Shown here in pieces: positions 45,839 through 57,796 of a stretch of 64,000 nucleotides of DNA (the first letter of the stretch is position 1; every line of letters starts with the position of its first letter). Source of the DNA: Rhinopomastus cyanomelas (Eukaryota; Chordata; Aves; Bucerotiformes; Rhinopomastidae); assembly GCA_013400115.1 (NCBI GenBank), contig VXBP01004359.1:124001-188000 (forward strand), given 5' to 3'. The position numbers and the translations under genes are program-made. The notes beneath the pieces were generated by a model. That model was not told the origin of the DNA. It made no database searches and saw only the letters and a program-made list of their open reading frames with translations.

Positions 45839-46865
45839 AAACAAATTAACACAATAATATCCAAACTCTAAATCAGTTTAATTCTGCATTACTATAATTT
45901 ATCTCCTGTAAATGCAATAATTTTATAGTCTCCTTATTAAATATAACAGAATTTATACTGACAATCTCAGTCAGTTTTTTCCTGAAATCATTACATGTAT
46001 TTTATTTTAGGAGACCAAGTCATTTCAGCCTTTTCTGGACCTTTTCCTCTGATTCCATGTTACTGCTTTCACGTAGCTACCTAAATACACTTAGACAAAT
46101 CTACAACGTAAAGACTCTTGTTCTTTAAGAATTTGCAATTTTAATATTAGCTGCACAATGTTCGTTTATAAGGTCAGTTGAAAGCTCTGAAAGAAGTTTA
46201 TCTTCACCATTTTGATCACCGTAAGTTTAGAGTTCTGAATTAAGAGAGTTTGATTTGTATAGATTTAATTAACTACAAGGCAAGTTTACCAGAAAGGTTA
46301 ATTGAGTTCTACCTCCTATGACTGTAAGGAAACACTTGATGGTAAATGCTTCAAGAAATATTGTTTCCTTTAAGAGCAACCAGGCACTTTCCATTTAGTG
46401 GTTTGAAAGCCTGGTAATCAAAATATTACTTAGTCATTTAGCAGCAACACAAGAAAGATGAGGCCAATTATTTGTAGTGTTTTAGCTGGAACTTTCTATA
46501 GATGTTTCAAGACACTTGCTTTGTGAGCTAGGCATTGGCTGTGAATGATTTTTATGCTGTTTAAAGTGGATTGATGAAGCAAGATCAAAATAGATTCTCT
46601 GGCACTCAGCCAGCAGGCACCAAAATAAAGCAGGATTTTATCTTTTAGCAAATTTATCACAAAGAAAACAGCATTTAATGAGATCATGTTGTTGCTGGCT
46701 AACCTTCTAAATTGGCACAAATATTGCATTTTATCCAAAAATGATTTCCTTATAATACATAAAAATGGTAAAAGGGAAAGAGAAACAGTTGATTGCAGCA
46801 GATATTGTTGACTAGGTATAACAGCTGAATTCTGAGTCACTTGGAGGTATTCGGGTAATCAACAA
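45839..46865. other. Repeat-free stretch, possible conserved block at its end
   Basis: 46490-46850 is repeat-free and open on the minus strand for 114 codons, with no recognisable product. It contains GCATTTAATGAG and similar sites and could be a conserved non-coding element; unproven. Confidence 0.35.
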
Positions 46866-46985
46866 AATCACAGAATTACTGAAGCTGGAAAAGACCTTCT
46901 AAGGTCACAGAACACTAGGGATTGGAAAGGACCTCAAAAGATCATCTAGTCCAATTCCCCGTCATCAAGTCCAGCCCACGACAAT
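46866..46985 (-). mobile_element. Short CR1 3' end, minus strand, interrupted
   Basis: AAAATCACAGAATTACTGAA, GCTGGAAAAGACCTTCTAAG up to 46907, then continues at 46961 with GTCATCAAGTCCAGCCCACG. Removing 46908-46964 restores the normal order 'aaggtcatcaagtccagccc'. Confidence 0.9.
46908..46960 (-). mobile_element. 53-bp CR1 insertion nested in a CR1, with GTCA duplication
   Basis: CAGAACACTAGGGATTGGAA, AGGACCTCAAAAGATCATCT, AGTCCAATTCCCC. Flanked exactly by GTCA (46904-46907) and GTCA (46961-46964). A different, younger-type terminus than the host. One of the shortest retroinsertions that can still be demonstrated. Confidence 0.88.
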
Positions 46986-47091
46986 GTGAGCTTCTGTAAT
47001 TTTAATTTTTTTATAATAAATATTCTGTGGAAAGCTGATGTTGGAAGCGAAGGTGCTGTAAAACACTTTAGGGTACTGCATCAGTGCAGGA

Positions 47092-47735
47092 ATCCATTCA
47101 GGGTGGAAAAGACCCTTGGCATCATTGAGTCCAACCATCAACCCTACTCTATAAGTTCACCCCTAAACCATATCCCTCAAAACTATATTTAAGCAACTTT
47201 TAAACACATCCAGAGATGGTGATTCAACCACCACCCTGGGCAGCCCATTCCAGTGCCTGACCACTCCCTCCATGAAGAATTTTTTCCTGATGTCCAGTCT
47301 AACCCTCTCCTGTTGAAGCTTGAAGCCCTTCCCTCTGGTTCTGTCGCTAATTACCTATAAGAAGAGACCAGCACCAACATCTCTACAATATCCTTTCAGA
47401 TGTAGAGAGCAATGAGGTCTTCCCTTAGTCTTCTTTTCCTCACATAAAACAGCCCCAACTCTCTCAATCTCTCCTCATAAGATTTATTCTCCAGGCCTTT
47501 CAACCAGCCTTGTTGCCCTCTTCTGCATTCAGTCCAGCACCTTGATGTCTCCCTTATACTGAGGTGCCCAAAACTGGACATAGTAGTCAATTTGCGGCCT
47601 CACCAGTGCTGAGTACAGGGAGACAATCACAATCACCTCCCTACTGCTGCTGGTGGCACTGTTCCTGATTCAGGCCAGGATGCCATTTGCCTTCTGACCA
47701 CCTGAGCACAATGCTGGCTCATATTCAGCCATCTA
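47092..47735 (-). mobile_element. CR1 3' part, minus strand
   Basis: 3' end AGGGTGGAAAAGACCCTTGG, then ATCAACCCTACTCTATAAGT and ACACATCCAGAGATGGTGAT, to the ORF2 C-terminus (47396-47590, with SYEERLRELGLFYVRKRRLR). Same subfamily as 29953; unlike that copy it keeps the full 3' segment. Confidence 0.94.
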
Positions 47736-48420
47736 AATAATGTGACATACAACTTTATGCGGTTTGCTAATACCATTATCATTATCACGCTGCTGATGAT
47801 ACTGCTGTAACTTGAGCAACATAACATTAATTCAGTCCTAAACTACATGTGGTACAAACCGTAAGGTGACAGTTATTAGGAGAAATGATTATTTCATTCG
47901 TTTTAAAGTCCAGCTTTATATGCCAATAGCATTAACAATTTTTTGACAAGATTTTAAAAGAGTTTCACATCTTTCAGTACTAAAAGCTCAGAGTATCTCA
48001 AGCTCTGTGATCTAGCATGAGTGGTGGCTTGGGGAAATCATGACTTTCTGCAATGTGACAGCTCACATTCCGTTTTGAAGAAGTGCCAGAGAAGTGAATA
48101 CTCACATTACTTTCTCAGGTCATTTCAAGGCTTTTCCCTCTGCCTTGGATTCTTCATCCATCAAAACGTAGTGTTAGTAACCTTCCTTTTCAGTGATCTT
48201 CTGAAAGTCATGCTGACTTGTGCCTAAGCTCAAACACAGTCCCATTCCCTTTTTTTACTTACATGTACATCTCTGAACGTCACCTTAATCTCTTCAGTAG
48301 CTAGGAACACACAACAAGAAGTTAATCACTTTAAGAAGTAGAGTTATTTTCTATTTTTAAGTTACTGAGAGTGGAATACTGAGGCTGGAAAAAAAGAGTT
48401 CATATTTGTTGGTTTACTCA
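47736..48420. other. No recognised feature
   Basis: Unique-looking AT-rich spacer. Confidence 0.5.
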
Positions 48421-48687
48421 TGGCTTTAAGCTGGAAAAGGGTAGATGTAGGATGGACATGAGGAAAAAGTTCTGTTATGTGAGGGTAGTGGATAACTGGA
48501 ACAGGTTGTCTAGAGAAGTGGTGGAGACCCCCTCTCTGAAGACACTCAAGGTCAGGATTGATGGGACTTAATCCTGAACAATTCTGAACAATTTCTTCTA
48601 GCTAGAGATATCCCTGCTTGTTGTGGGGCGCTTGGATTAGATGTCACTTCCATCTCAACACCTTCTATGATTCTATGAGTCTATGTT
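48421..48687 (+). mobile_element. CR1 3' end, plus strand, older subfamily
   Basis: AAGCTGGAAAAGGGTAGATG, GGACATGAGGAAAAAGTTCT, AACTGGAACAGGTTGTCTAG and ACACCTTCTATGATTCTATG tail. Confidence 0.88.
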
Positions 48688-49559
48688 TCTATAAGATAAA
48701 GATTGAACTGGGATAAAAGTAAAGGAGCCATGGGGGGAATGTGACTTCTATCTCACTTTAAGCCTGCAGAAGCCCTCCATTCTTCGAGCACGCATAATAG
48801 AAAGTAAGGACACTGTCATTTTAATAAGAAGCAATGAATTAACCTATTAAATTTAGACCTAAAATTGTAGCCACACAAATACAGAAACTTGATAAATAAT
48901 TAATGTATTAATTAGGCTAATTTGGACTGTATAAATGAGTGATTGTTTGCACAATTTGATCACCTTCCTTTGTGGACTACCATCTAGCTGCCAGCTAAAG
49001 AAATATTTTGACTATGTGTGTGGATTGTTTACTTTCACACTCAGTGCAAAAGCCACTTATGGGATATTTCCTTACAGTATCCTGCTGGCATACACCTCCT
49101 TAAAAATAATTAAAAGATACATATTCTCAGTATTTATTTCAGTCACCCCACAGGCATAGCAAAACTGTAGCCTGACAGCTATTTTTCATGAGTGATGCCC
49201 TAAGTCACCAATCTTCTACTAAGTCTTACAGCAAGTCAGCAAGTCAGTGAATAAATTAAGCCTGCACATAAAGTAAATTCCTAATACCCTTGTGTCTATG
49301 GTTGAATGCTCACCTGGAGTAATATTGATTATGTAATTAATTCTGATGTTTCTGCATGAATTATGACTAAATGTAGATTCGGTTACACATCTGAAATATC
49401 ATCAGTGGCCAAAACAGAAGAATTAAGTCACCTTCCTCAAACCAATAAACAAAAGAAGCCTAAGGGATAATTAGGAAAGAATACGCTATTAACTGTCAAG
49501 AAAAGATTGTGTTCTTCAGAAATTAATTCTTTATCATTGGATCTTGCAGAATCCTGCAT
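48688..49559. other. No recognised feature
   Basis: AT-rich unique-looking sequence. Confidence 0.5.
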
Positions 49560-50470
49560 TACAAAGCTTGCAAATTTGCATAGAAAGTCCTGAGGAGCAA
49601 ACGTGTTCAGGAAGGCTGAACATACTTCAAATCTTCAGAGAGCAAATGCAGTCCATCCCCATGTTCTAGAAGACTAATTGATGGGGAAGAAGACCAGTCT
49701 GGCTGCATAGGAAGCTTTGGCTGGAACTCAAAACCAAAAGCACAGTCTATGGTCTTTGGAAGAGGGGGTTAGCAGCAAGTGAGAACTACAAAGACATAGT
49801 GAAGCTATGCAGGGAGAGAATTAGAAAGGCCAAAGTCCAACTAGAACTCAACTTGGCAAATGTTGTAAAAGACAACAATAAATATTTCTATAAATGCATT
49901 AACAAGAAGGACCTGGGAGAATCTCCATCCTTTCTTGGATGCAGTGGGCAACAGAGTGAAAAAGGATGAGGAAAATTCCGAGGTACATAATGCCTTCTTG
50001 CTCTCTGCTTTAAAAGCAGGACTTATTGTTTGCTGGATACACAACCCCTTGAGCTGGGAGAGAGGAATAGGGAGCTGAACAACAGCTGATAATACAAGAG
50101 CTACACCACTTGGTGTAAACAAATCTATGGAGCTAGATGAATTATACACAAGACTGCTGAAGCAGCTGAAAAAAGTGCCGGGGAAGCCACTGTACATAAT
50201 TTTTCAACAATTCTGGCTAACTGGGCCAGACTCAGTAGATTAGAGATTAGCCAATGTGATACTGACCTAGAAGGGCCAGAATGAGGACCTAGAAAACTAC
50301 TGAACTGTCAGTCTGAACTTGGAGCTAGAAAAGCTATGGAGCAAATAATCTTGGTATTGTGTGCCATTTACAGGATATCCAGGTGATCAGGCTCTGTCAA
50401 TATGGGCTCATGAAAAGTTTGTCCTTGACCAATCTGCTCTCCTAGGTCGTATTAAATGGCACCTCATAAA
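49560..50470 (+). pseudogene. Ancient CR1 ORF2 relic, plus strand (linker and RT start)
   Basis: About 900 bp of very decayed CR1. Translation in shifting plus frames gives linker-like RIRKAKVQLELNLANVVKDN (about 49822-49880) and KYFYKCINKKDLG, then the RT start 'LGVNKSMELDELYTRLLKQL' near 50110-50165 (normally ..MGPDGIHPRVLRELA), and YGLMKSLSLTNLLS near 50400-50440. Stops and frameshifts are frequent. It keeps neither the endonuclease nor the 3' end. The high divergence makes it one of the oldest repeats here. Confidence 0.82.
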
Positions 50471-52165
50471 TGATTAAAATAAACCAAGTACATGTTAAAA
50501 GATTGTTCCTCCCCCTGTGTAGCCCAGTGATTAGCATAATTAATTAGGAATCTGATTCCCATCTTTAGTTTAGTGAAACACTTGCAGGAGTGTCCAAGTG
50601 TTTACGTTTCAAAATACCTCTGAAATATTTTGTGTGGCATTTGTTGAATGTAGGTCTAAAGACTTAAAAATGGAAGACTGTTTTATTCTGTACAGCTTTT
50701 GGAATGAAAAAATAATGATAATAATTTAGTGATTAATTTATACTATTTTATTTACATAGTTATTAATATAGCGTACTTTTTAACTAAAGATTTGTTCTTT
50801 CCTGCAGTAAAAGCAAAACTTCAAATCTCAAGTTTCAGACTACTTCAGGTATAGAAAAAAATTAAAGGACTTCTGTGGCTTTTTTCCCAGAAATTTTGAT
50901 GCTAGATTAAGAATTGCTCCAAGATCTTAATTCTTCAAATTACTCTGCTAGTTTATTACTTTATTCAAGACTCAAGTAGTGAGTACTTTCAACAAGTTTT
51001 AGTATCAATGATACCATTTACTGTCCAATTTTTAGTAAATTTGACAGGGTTTCCTTAGTAAATTTGTATTCAAATAAGATAAAAAAAACCAAGCACCAAA
51101 TACTTGGTGATTTTTTTCTTGATTACAGCTTTTAATACTCTTTCATCAACTGAGAATAGAACTGTGTTGGCACACTCACAGTCACATCTGTCTTGTTAAT
51201 GAAACAAATGTTGGAAACCTTTCCAGTTTTCTTGCTCCAGTTTGAAAAACAAAGAGGAACAATAGATGCTCTGAATACCGTTAAGTTGTGTAATTTTTTA
51301 AAAGCTTCCATCACATGAACGTACTATTACAAGATGAATTATTAAATAGTGACATTGCATTTCAGATTCTCCTCCACAGAAAATGTAATCACACTTTTCT
51401 TTCCTTTTCCAAGTAAGAATATCTTCCATAAGCAAGAAAATGGGCAAAAGTTTGTCAGTGTTAGAAACCATCACACTGAGACTGTGTCGAAAATCTATTA
51501 AATCTAAAGCCTTTTCATGTCATACTTTTTAGGCAGTGAGGGGTTAATAAAGGGAAATCCTGATCCACAGTTCATCCAAAACAATGAGAAAATTCCCACT
51601 GACTTAATTGTTCTTGGTTACCTTAACCCTTTCAAATAAGGTATCAGATTTCTATCTGTACAAATACTGAACATTTAAGTAAATTTGTCCTCATACTTAT
51701 CTAGGCACAAACTACTTCTGATGGTTCACTTTTCAAAATATTTATATAAATAGAACACCTAAGGAATTGTAAGTATTGGAAATGTCATCATAATAAGATT
51801 AAAAAGAACACAAAAAGTATTTAATTATAAGGTAAAGAATTTCAGTGCTAAATTATCCAATGCTATTGAAAAGAGAATTATGAACTACAAAAAATGTCTT
51901 TTTAGCTTTCATTGTGTCAGGAGTTTGCCCCAAGATGAAAATAAACCAATTAATGTAGTTAATATACCAATGGGCCAAAATAAAAGCAAAGACAGGGAGG
52001 TTAGAAAAACCACTTATAATTTCTAGGGTAAAAACCAGACTAACTGAATTTGGAGAAAAACTATAAAATACAACGAATTCACCCCACATAAAAACCAACA
52101 AAAAGAATTCACTCCACACAGAAACCCTGCACAAAGCCGTAGATTACCCACATATTCTTACATAC
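50471..52165. other. No recognised feature, AT-rich
   Basis: About 1.7 kb without identifiable repeats or exons. It directly adjoins the exon-like segment at 52166. Confidence 0.5.
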
Positions 52166-52300
52166 CTGGGTCAAACTGTAATCTCCAGCCTGTCAAAGAG
52201 GAGAGACTTCCAGCAGTTCTTGTTCCTTGTGGAGCCCATTCAGTTTGTGCGCGTATGCCTCGGCATCAGCAGGCATTTTAAAGTCCATTTCTCTGTTCTG
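52166..52300 (-). other. Exon-like segment with short ORF and strong 5' splice site
   Basis: On the minus strand, an ATG at 52288-52286 opens a 31-codon frame (MDFKMPADAEAYAHKLNGLH...) ending in TGA at 52193-52195. Twenty-six bases later the sequence GACCCAG|GTATGTAAG gives a strong donor at 52166/52165. The segment has several CpGs (GTGCGCGTATGCCTCGGC on the plus strand), unusual in this AT-rich, CpG-poor region. There is an in-frame stop before the ATG. I do not recognise the peptide. It might be a 5' exon with a short upstream ORF, a lncRNA exon, or chance. Confidence 0.25.
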
Positions 52301-53481
52301 TGCGCTTCAAATCCATTTCCAGAGTGCTGACTCCTATGGCCACAAATGAGGGGAGAACTCTGTCCATTTCAACAAACAATGGAATTCAGACAAAACCTTC
52401 CTTCCACTGATTCTAGAGGTACCACTATCTCTCTTCACTCACCACATACCGGGGTAAGATAACTGCTGCGCCTACCTCAGTGCCATGCTTGACTCTCCAA
52501 ACAAAAAGTGCAGTCCAGAAGAATGAGGAGCTGGAAACCTGAAATGGCAATCTCCAAACCCCTTCTATTTGTTCACAGATCTGCAAAGACTCAGCTTGGA
52601 ATTCCAAATCAAAAATCACTGGCTGCCAAAGCAACTATCCAATGCCACGGGCAAGAAATCTGATGTTTCAAACTATGACACATGGTTTCAGTGTGTGTAA
52701 CAAAAATATACCTCGTGAAGTGGAAGGAAACGGTTAAAACTATATTGTCAATATCTTATGCGTGATGTCTTTCTTTGCAGTTCTTCAAAACTATTTCTAG
52801 TGATGAATTCAGATAACAGAAGGCTGAACAGATGGTGATTTCCAACTTTATAGCTCCAGAAAAGCGAGACTCTCTGTGTTGCTGCCACATGAAGTTGATG
52901 CAAGAAGATACCTACCATGACAGATTAAAATTTTAAGAGCCAGTCAGCCTCAAGATCAGGCAGGCAGGCACTTGGTGACAGCAATTTCTCCATGTGCTGA
53001 AATCAAAAGAAAAATGAAATCGAAACCATATGACTGCTTAGAAATGTGTTTATTTTCTTGCCTTTTTCTGTTATTATTTTTTTCTTTCAGAAACTAATGA
53101 AAGGATATTTTAGTTTCACAGACAACAAGAGAGGAAAATATTACTAGGTGATTAAGTTCTCCTTAAATGTAGATCCGAAATTGCAGGTAAAACATTGTAG
53201 AGAAGATATTTCCTTAATATGCCAAGTTCTGTCAATCGCTTCAAACCAGCTGAGTGTAAATCTATGCCATATTATCAAGAAAGTTTTCAATAATGTGTTA
53301 ATATCAACTAGTAAAAGACAGAACTGCCTTCTCCCCTTTTCAAGGAGAGGGTTTTGTTGGATCAAATCATTCCACCATCCCAACTTGACAGAACAACACA
53401 TGAAGATAGCTTGGACAATACTGTTTGCCCTCTCACCATTCATCACTTTGTAACTCTGCTAAGCTCTTAACACGGGACACT
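52301..53481. other. No recognised feature
   Basis: The part up to 52650 is less AT-rich and free of repeats, with an open minus frame of 69 codons (52425-52634). The remainder is AT-rich and open on both strands (53144-53453) without recognisable content. Confidence 0.45.
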
Positions 53482-53945
53482 CAGGATCACAAAATATTAG
53501 GGATTGGAAAGGACCTTGGAAGATCATCCACCACAGCAGGATCACCTAGAACAAGTCACATAGGAACATGTCCAAATGGGTTTTAAACATCTTCAGATAA
53601 GGAGACTCCCACAACCTCCATGGACAGCCTATTCCAGTGCTCTGTCACCCTCACAGGTGATGAGCACCCTCATCTCATATTGACGTGGAACCTCCTTTGT
53701 TCCTGTTTACACCTGTTGCACCTGGCTCCATCTTCCTGACACTGGCACTTTCCATATTTATGAGCATTAGTGAGGTCACCCCTCAGTCTCCTTTTCTCCA
53801 AGTGAAAGAGACCCAGGTCCCTCAGCCGTTCCTCATCAGGGAGATGCTCCACTTCATCATCTTTGTGGCTCTGCCCTGGACTCTCTCAAGCAGTTCTGTG
53901 TCCTTCTAGAACTGAGTGGCCCAGAACTGGACATAATATAACATG
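53482..53945 (-). mobile_element. CR1 3' part, minus strand
   Basis: TCACAAAATATTAGGGATTG, GGAAAGGACCTTGGAAGATC (with a small deletion before CCACAGCAGGATCACC), then 3' segment and the minus-strand LRDLGLFHLEKRRLRGDLTN region (53670-53852), ending GGCCCAGAACTGGACATAAT. Confidence 0.95.
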
Positions 53946-54852
53946 TATGATGTCAAAAGATTCCATTTTACATTCTTATCTAATGAAAAAGTAACAAAAC
54001 AAAGTTAATTAAATCAAATTACATACTCAAGCAAAAGAGAATTTAATCAGTGCATAAAGGCTGTAATTTCCATCCACCTTCAAAACCCACTCAATTCAAC
54101 TGTGGCAGTTTAACATTTCTGGAATATCTGATCTTGTACACTGTCACGGGAGAACACTCAACACAAGCAGAATTTCACTTGTAGAAGATTGTACTTAAAA
54201 CTTCAATAGATCTAATGAAAACTGAAGAACAAAAGTGGCAAATGTGCCTTTGGAGATGATTTATTGCAGTCACTTGACAGAGTCTTTGCACTAATGGCCT
54301 TGCAGTGTCTGGATCCTGAAAAGACATGCATTATTAACATCTGTAACATTAAGGAAATCATGCGATAGCATCAAGAAATAGGAAAATAAGTGTTGTGGCA
54401 TACAAAGTAGAGAGAGAAAATGCTGTAATCTATTTTTAATTTGAATTCTTATTTAAGATTAAGTTCTGTCTGCTTGACAGTAAAAAAACTCTGCTCCTTA
54501 AGATTCTGTAAGAAACCTGTTATTCTTAGGTTAGCAATAATTCATTATCATACCTTAGGCAAGGTTTTAATACCTTTAGGAATCAGTGACTGATATTACC
54601 ATGATTATGGTTTTTAATCAAGTGAGTAATTAATTTTAGGGATGATAATTATCCACTAATATTTGGCTAATAGTAAGAGGGGTGTAGATAGAATAACGTC
54701 ACAGTCTGTTGCAACACCTCATTAGCCATTACTATCACTAGGTATTGCTATCACATCTTTTTTCCTCTGATGATGTAGGTTTCAGCCAAGGTAATATTTC
54801 AATGTTCCTAACAGCCATTCCCAAAGAATCCACCTGGGCACACAAATATGCA
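53946..54852. other. No recognised feature
   Basis: AT-rich unique-looking sequence. Confidence 0.5.
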
Positions 54853-55797
54853 TGGTACTCTACTGGGTTTCCATGGCAACATTTTGCCCACAGATGGGTT
54901 GCAGGGGTGGCTTCTGTAAGAAAACTTCAGAATCTGCCCCCATGTCAGACAGGGTCAGTTCCAGACAGCTCCAGGACAGATCCACTGCTGACCAGTGCTG
55001 AGGCAATCAGTGGTGTTAGTAGCACCTCTGTGATAATATATTTAAGAAAGGGGGAAAACCATATGCAAGAGAGGCTACTCTGTGTAGTGAGGTCAGGGGA
55101 GAATTGGGGAAAAGGGTTCTCCTGGCACCAAAGCAGAGATTCCCTTGCAGCTGATGGTGAAGACCATGGTGACACAGCTTGTTGTTTCACATAACGCAGA
55201 GATCCCCATCACAGCAAGTATCCAACCTGCAGTCCATGAACACCTGCTCCGGAGCAGATTTCTGGAAGGACTTGTAACACCATGGAGAAGAATACATGAT
55301 GACAAAAGATTTTTGGCAGGATCTGTGACCCCCATATGGGACTCATGCTGGAGCAATCCAATCTTGAAGGATTGCAGCTCATGGAAAGAACCTATGATGG
55401 AGCAGAGTGTTAAAATCTGCAGCTTGTGGCGAGGACCCATGTTGGAGCGGTTCATGAAGGATTGTCACTCATGGGTGGGTCCCCATGGTGGAGCAAGGGA
55501 GGAGCATAAGGAGGAGGGAGCAGCAGAGACAAAGCTTTATGAACCGACCACAACCCCCATTCCCAATCCCTCTGAGCTGTGTGGGGAAGAAGATAGAAGA
55601 ATTTGGAGTGAAGCTGAGCCTGTGAAGATGGGAGAAAGTGTTTTTAGTGCAGTTCTTATTTCTTACTGTCCTACTCTGTTTGATTGGTGATAAATTAATT
55701 TCCCCAAGTCAATCCTGTATTTTTCACGACAGTATTGCATAACCTACCTAGTCTCATTGCAGTCCATGAGCTTTTTGTTTTTCCCTTGTTCTGTTGA
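54853..55797 (+). mobile_element. Long ERV LTR (ERVL-like), plus strand, 3' end missing
   Basis: About 945 bp matching a long avian LTR pattern. Start CTACTGGGTTTCCATGGCAA; GGGTGGCTTCTGTAAGAAAA (54905); AATATATTTAAGAAAGGGGG (TATA-like, 55036); GATGGTGAAGACCATGGTGA (55152); a series of roughly 35-45-bp units built on 'gaaggactg..ccatgg..gacccatg.tggagca' (55240-55500); AACCGACCACAACCCCCATT; ACTCTGTTTGATTGGTGATA; AATTAATTTCCCCAAGTCAA. It breaks at about 55797, against a CR1, before the final 100 bp seen in the 44768 copy. Open frames of 149 and 181 codons across it are incidental. No adjoining internal region, so it is a solo or broken LTR. The ERVL class is assigned from memory. Confidence 0.75.
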
Positions 55798-56280
55798 TTA
55801 AGAAGGCCCCAACTCTCTCAGTCTATCCTCATAGGAGAGCTGCTCCAGCCCTCTGATCATCCTTGTGGCCCTCCTCTGCACACACTCCAGCATCTCCACA
55901 TCCTTCTTGTAATAAGGGCTCCAGAACTGGATGCAGTCCTCCAGGTGGGGTCTCACCAGAGCGGAGCAGAGGGGGAGAATCACCTCCCTCGACCTGCTGG
56001 CCACACTTCTCCTGATGCAGCCCAGGACTCGGTTTGCCTTCCGGGCCACAAATGCACACTGCTGGCTCATGTTGAGCCTCTCATCCACAAGCACCCCCAA
56101 GTCCCTCTCCTCAGGGCTACTCTCCAGCCAGTCACTGCCCAGCCTGTATTTGTACTTAGGATTGCCTCGACCCAGATGCAGGACCTTGCACTTGGTCTTG
56201 TTGAACCCCATCAGGTTGGTTTGTGTCCACCTCCCCAGCCTGTCCAGGTCCCTCTGGATGGCATCCCTTCCATCCAGACA
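55798..56280 (-). mobile_element. CR1 ORF2 C-terminal segment, minus strand
   Basis: A well-preserved minus frame of 137 codons (55798-56211): MGFNKTKCKVLHLGRGNPKY, ERDLGVLVDERLNMSQQCAF, LVRPHLEDCIQFW and SYEDRLRELGPS. It lacks a 3' end: the element stops at LRELG on the left and joins an opposite-strand CR1 3' end on the right at about 56280. Confidence 0.95.
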
Positions 56281-56396
56281 TGTTTCTGTGTAATTTGATT
56301 TAGCTGATCCTGCTGTGGTGGGTGGTTTGGACTAGATGATCTTTCAAGGTCCCTTCCAATCCCTGATGTTCTGTGATTCTGTGATCACAAGTTGTC
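56281..56396 (+). mobile_element. CR1 3' end, plus strand, fused head-to-head
   Basis: CATGTTTCTGTGTAATTTGA, TTAGCTGATCCTGCTGTGGT, GATCTTTCAAGGTCCCTTCC, TGATGTTCTGTGATTCTGTG. Follows the minus-strand CR1 with no spacer. Confidence 0.94.
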
Positions 56397-57796
56397 ACAG
56401 TAACTACTCAATCTCACAGTTTAAGAAATCCACCAAACTGTAGAAAGTACAATACTGTGCTTGTATTCCTGCTCCAGAATGCTGTAAAGGATTATTGTTG
56501 GAACAGACAGGTAGCTCTTTGTTATTCTCAAGGAATTGTTTTATACAGGGATGATTCACAGCTGGTTGATCTTGTTCAAAACTTCTGTTTGTATGGGCAA
56601 AGAGAACTCTACAGTACCTGGCTTATTCTCTGAAAGTCCTTTGAGTTTCAAAGAAACCAGTAAGCAAGTTTGAGATGATTAACTAAGAGTGTCTCCCATA
56701 GTAAAATAACCTTCATGTAGGTAATTTCTTTAAATGATTTGAGCAACTACTTGTAAGTAAGAGTGAACACCTTCATCAATGCCTTCACAGGAAAAGAGTT
56801 GAAAGGTCTTTTTTTTCTTTCTAATTGTGCTGTTTCAAGTTCATGGCATGCAACCCACTCTTTTATCTCAGATAAAGGCCTAATTCAGAATTAATAAGAC
56901 CAGGGAAATATTGCTTTTCAAGTTAACGCACGTTAGTAGTGAGGATGTGATTGAAATGTTCTCTTGATTAAAATCCTTTAACCATTCTGTTCACATGTAT
57001 TTGTGATAAAAAAGGGTATTTAAAAATAAGAGTACTTTGAATAATTCCAGGAAAAATATGTAACTCATAGATGACCACAGGACACCAGCCTCAACTGGTT
57101 CCCTTCAAGTTCCCTTTCAAGTGTGATTAGTGTTGGTATGGATTTTAGGATTTATTTTTTATACTCAGGTTTCATTACTGGGGAAATCTTTCCTGATTAG
57201 GTGTTTTTACTCAAGTGTTGGGGTAGCTGGGATGAGGCTAACTCCTTGTGTTTTCAACAACTCTTTAAAGTAATTTCTTTAAAGTAATTGTAAAGTAATT
57301 GTGAAGGAACTGTCTTCAGAATAAGTACAACACACTTAAAAGACCTTGGTAAAGTAGAGGGGATATGATCAAACCAGAATATTTTTTTCTGGAAAGCTGC
57401 AATGTTTTCTAGATAATGACTATGAGTAGCTTTACAAATAATTCCAGTTTGCAATTTAAGCAGATGAGATAAGCTATTTAGTCCTTGTTAAAACTAATTG
57501 GATATACTGTGCTGATTTTTGTAGTGATTATTCCAGTTGAAGAGATTTAACTGGATGTCAACTAAAGGTCACATCTTGTTCCCAGTTAATTCAATGTCAG
57601 TTTAACCTTTTATTTCATGTTGATTAGTTATATGCTGTTATAGATAATATAAATCCAATAAAATATTGCCATGAAGTAAACAGGTTACTTTTAAAATGCC
57701 AATCTGAAAATCTTTATCTGAATGGTGTAATTTGAAATTGCCTAAATGCTGTGGAAAGGATATGAAGGTATTTTTACACCAACGTATCATGTAGTG
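56397..57796. other. No gene; small tandem duplication
   Basis: About 1.4 kb of repeat-free AT-rich DNA. At 57264-57302 the motif TAAAGTAATT occurs three times in tandem with short spacers. Nothing else. Confidence 0.55.

Noticed and set aside
53144..53453. About 100-codon frames on both strands
   Set aside because: Antiparallel open frames in AT-rich DNA with no recognisable content; typical of chance.
55145..55690. 181-codon plus-strand open frame (and the 149-codon frame at 54745-55194)
   Set aside because: Both lie wholly or largely within an LTR with repeated internal units; LTRs are not coding and the peptides show only the repeated-unit pattern.
55798..56211. 137-codon intact minus frame as a live gene
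   Set aside because: It is the C-terminal part of CR1 ORF2, lacking endonuclease and the catalytic RT motifs; a recent but dead fragment.
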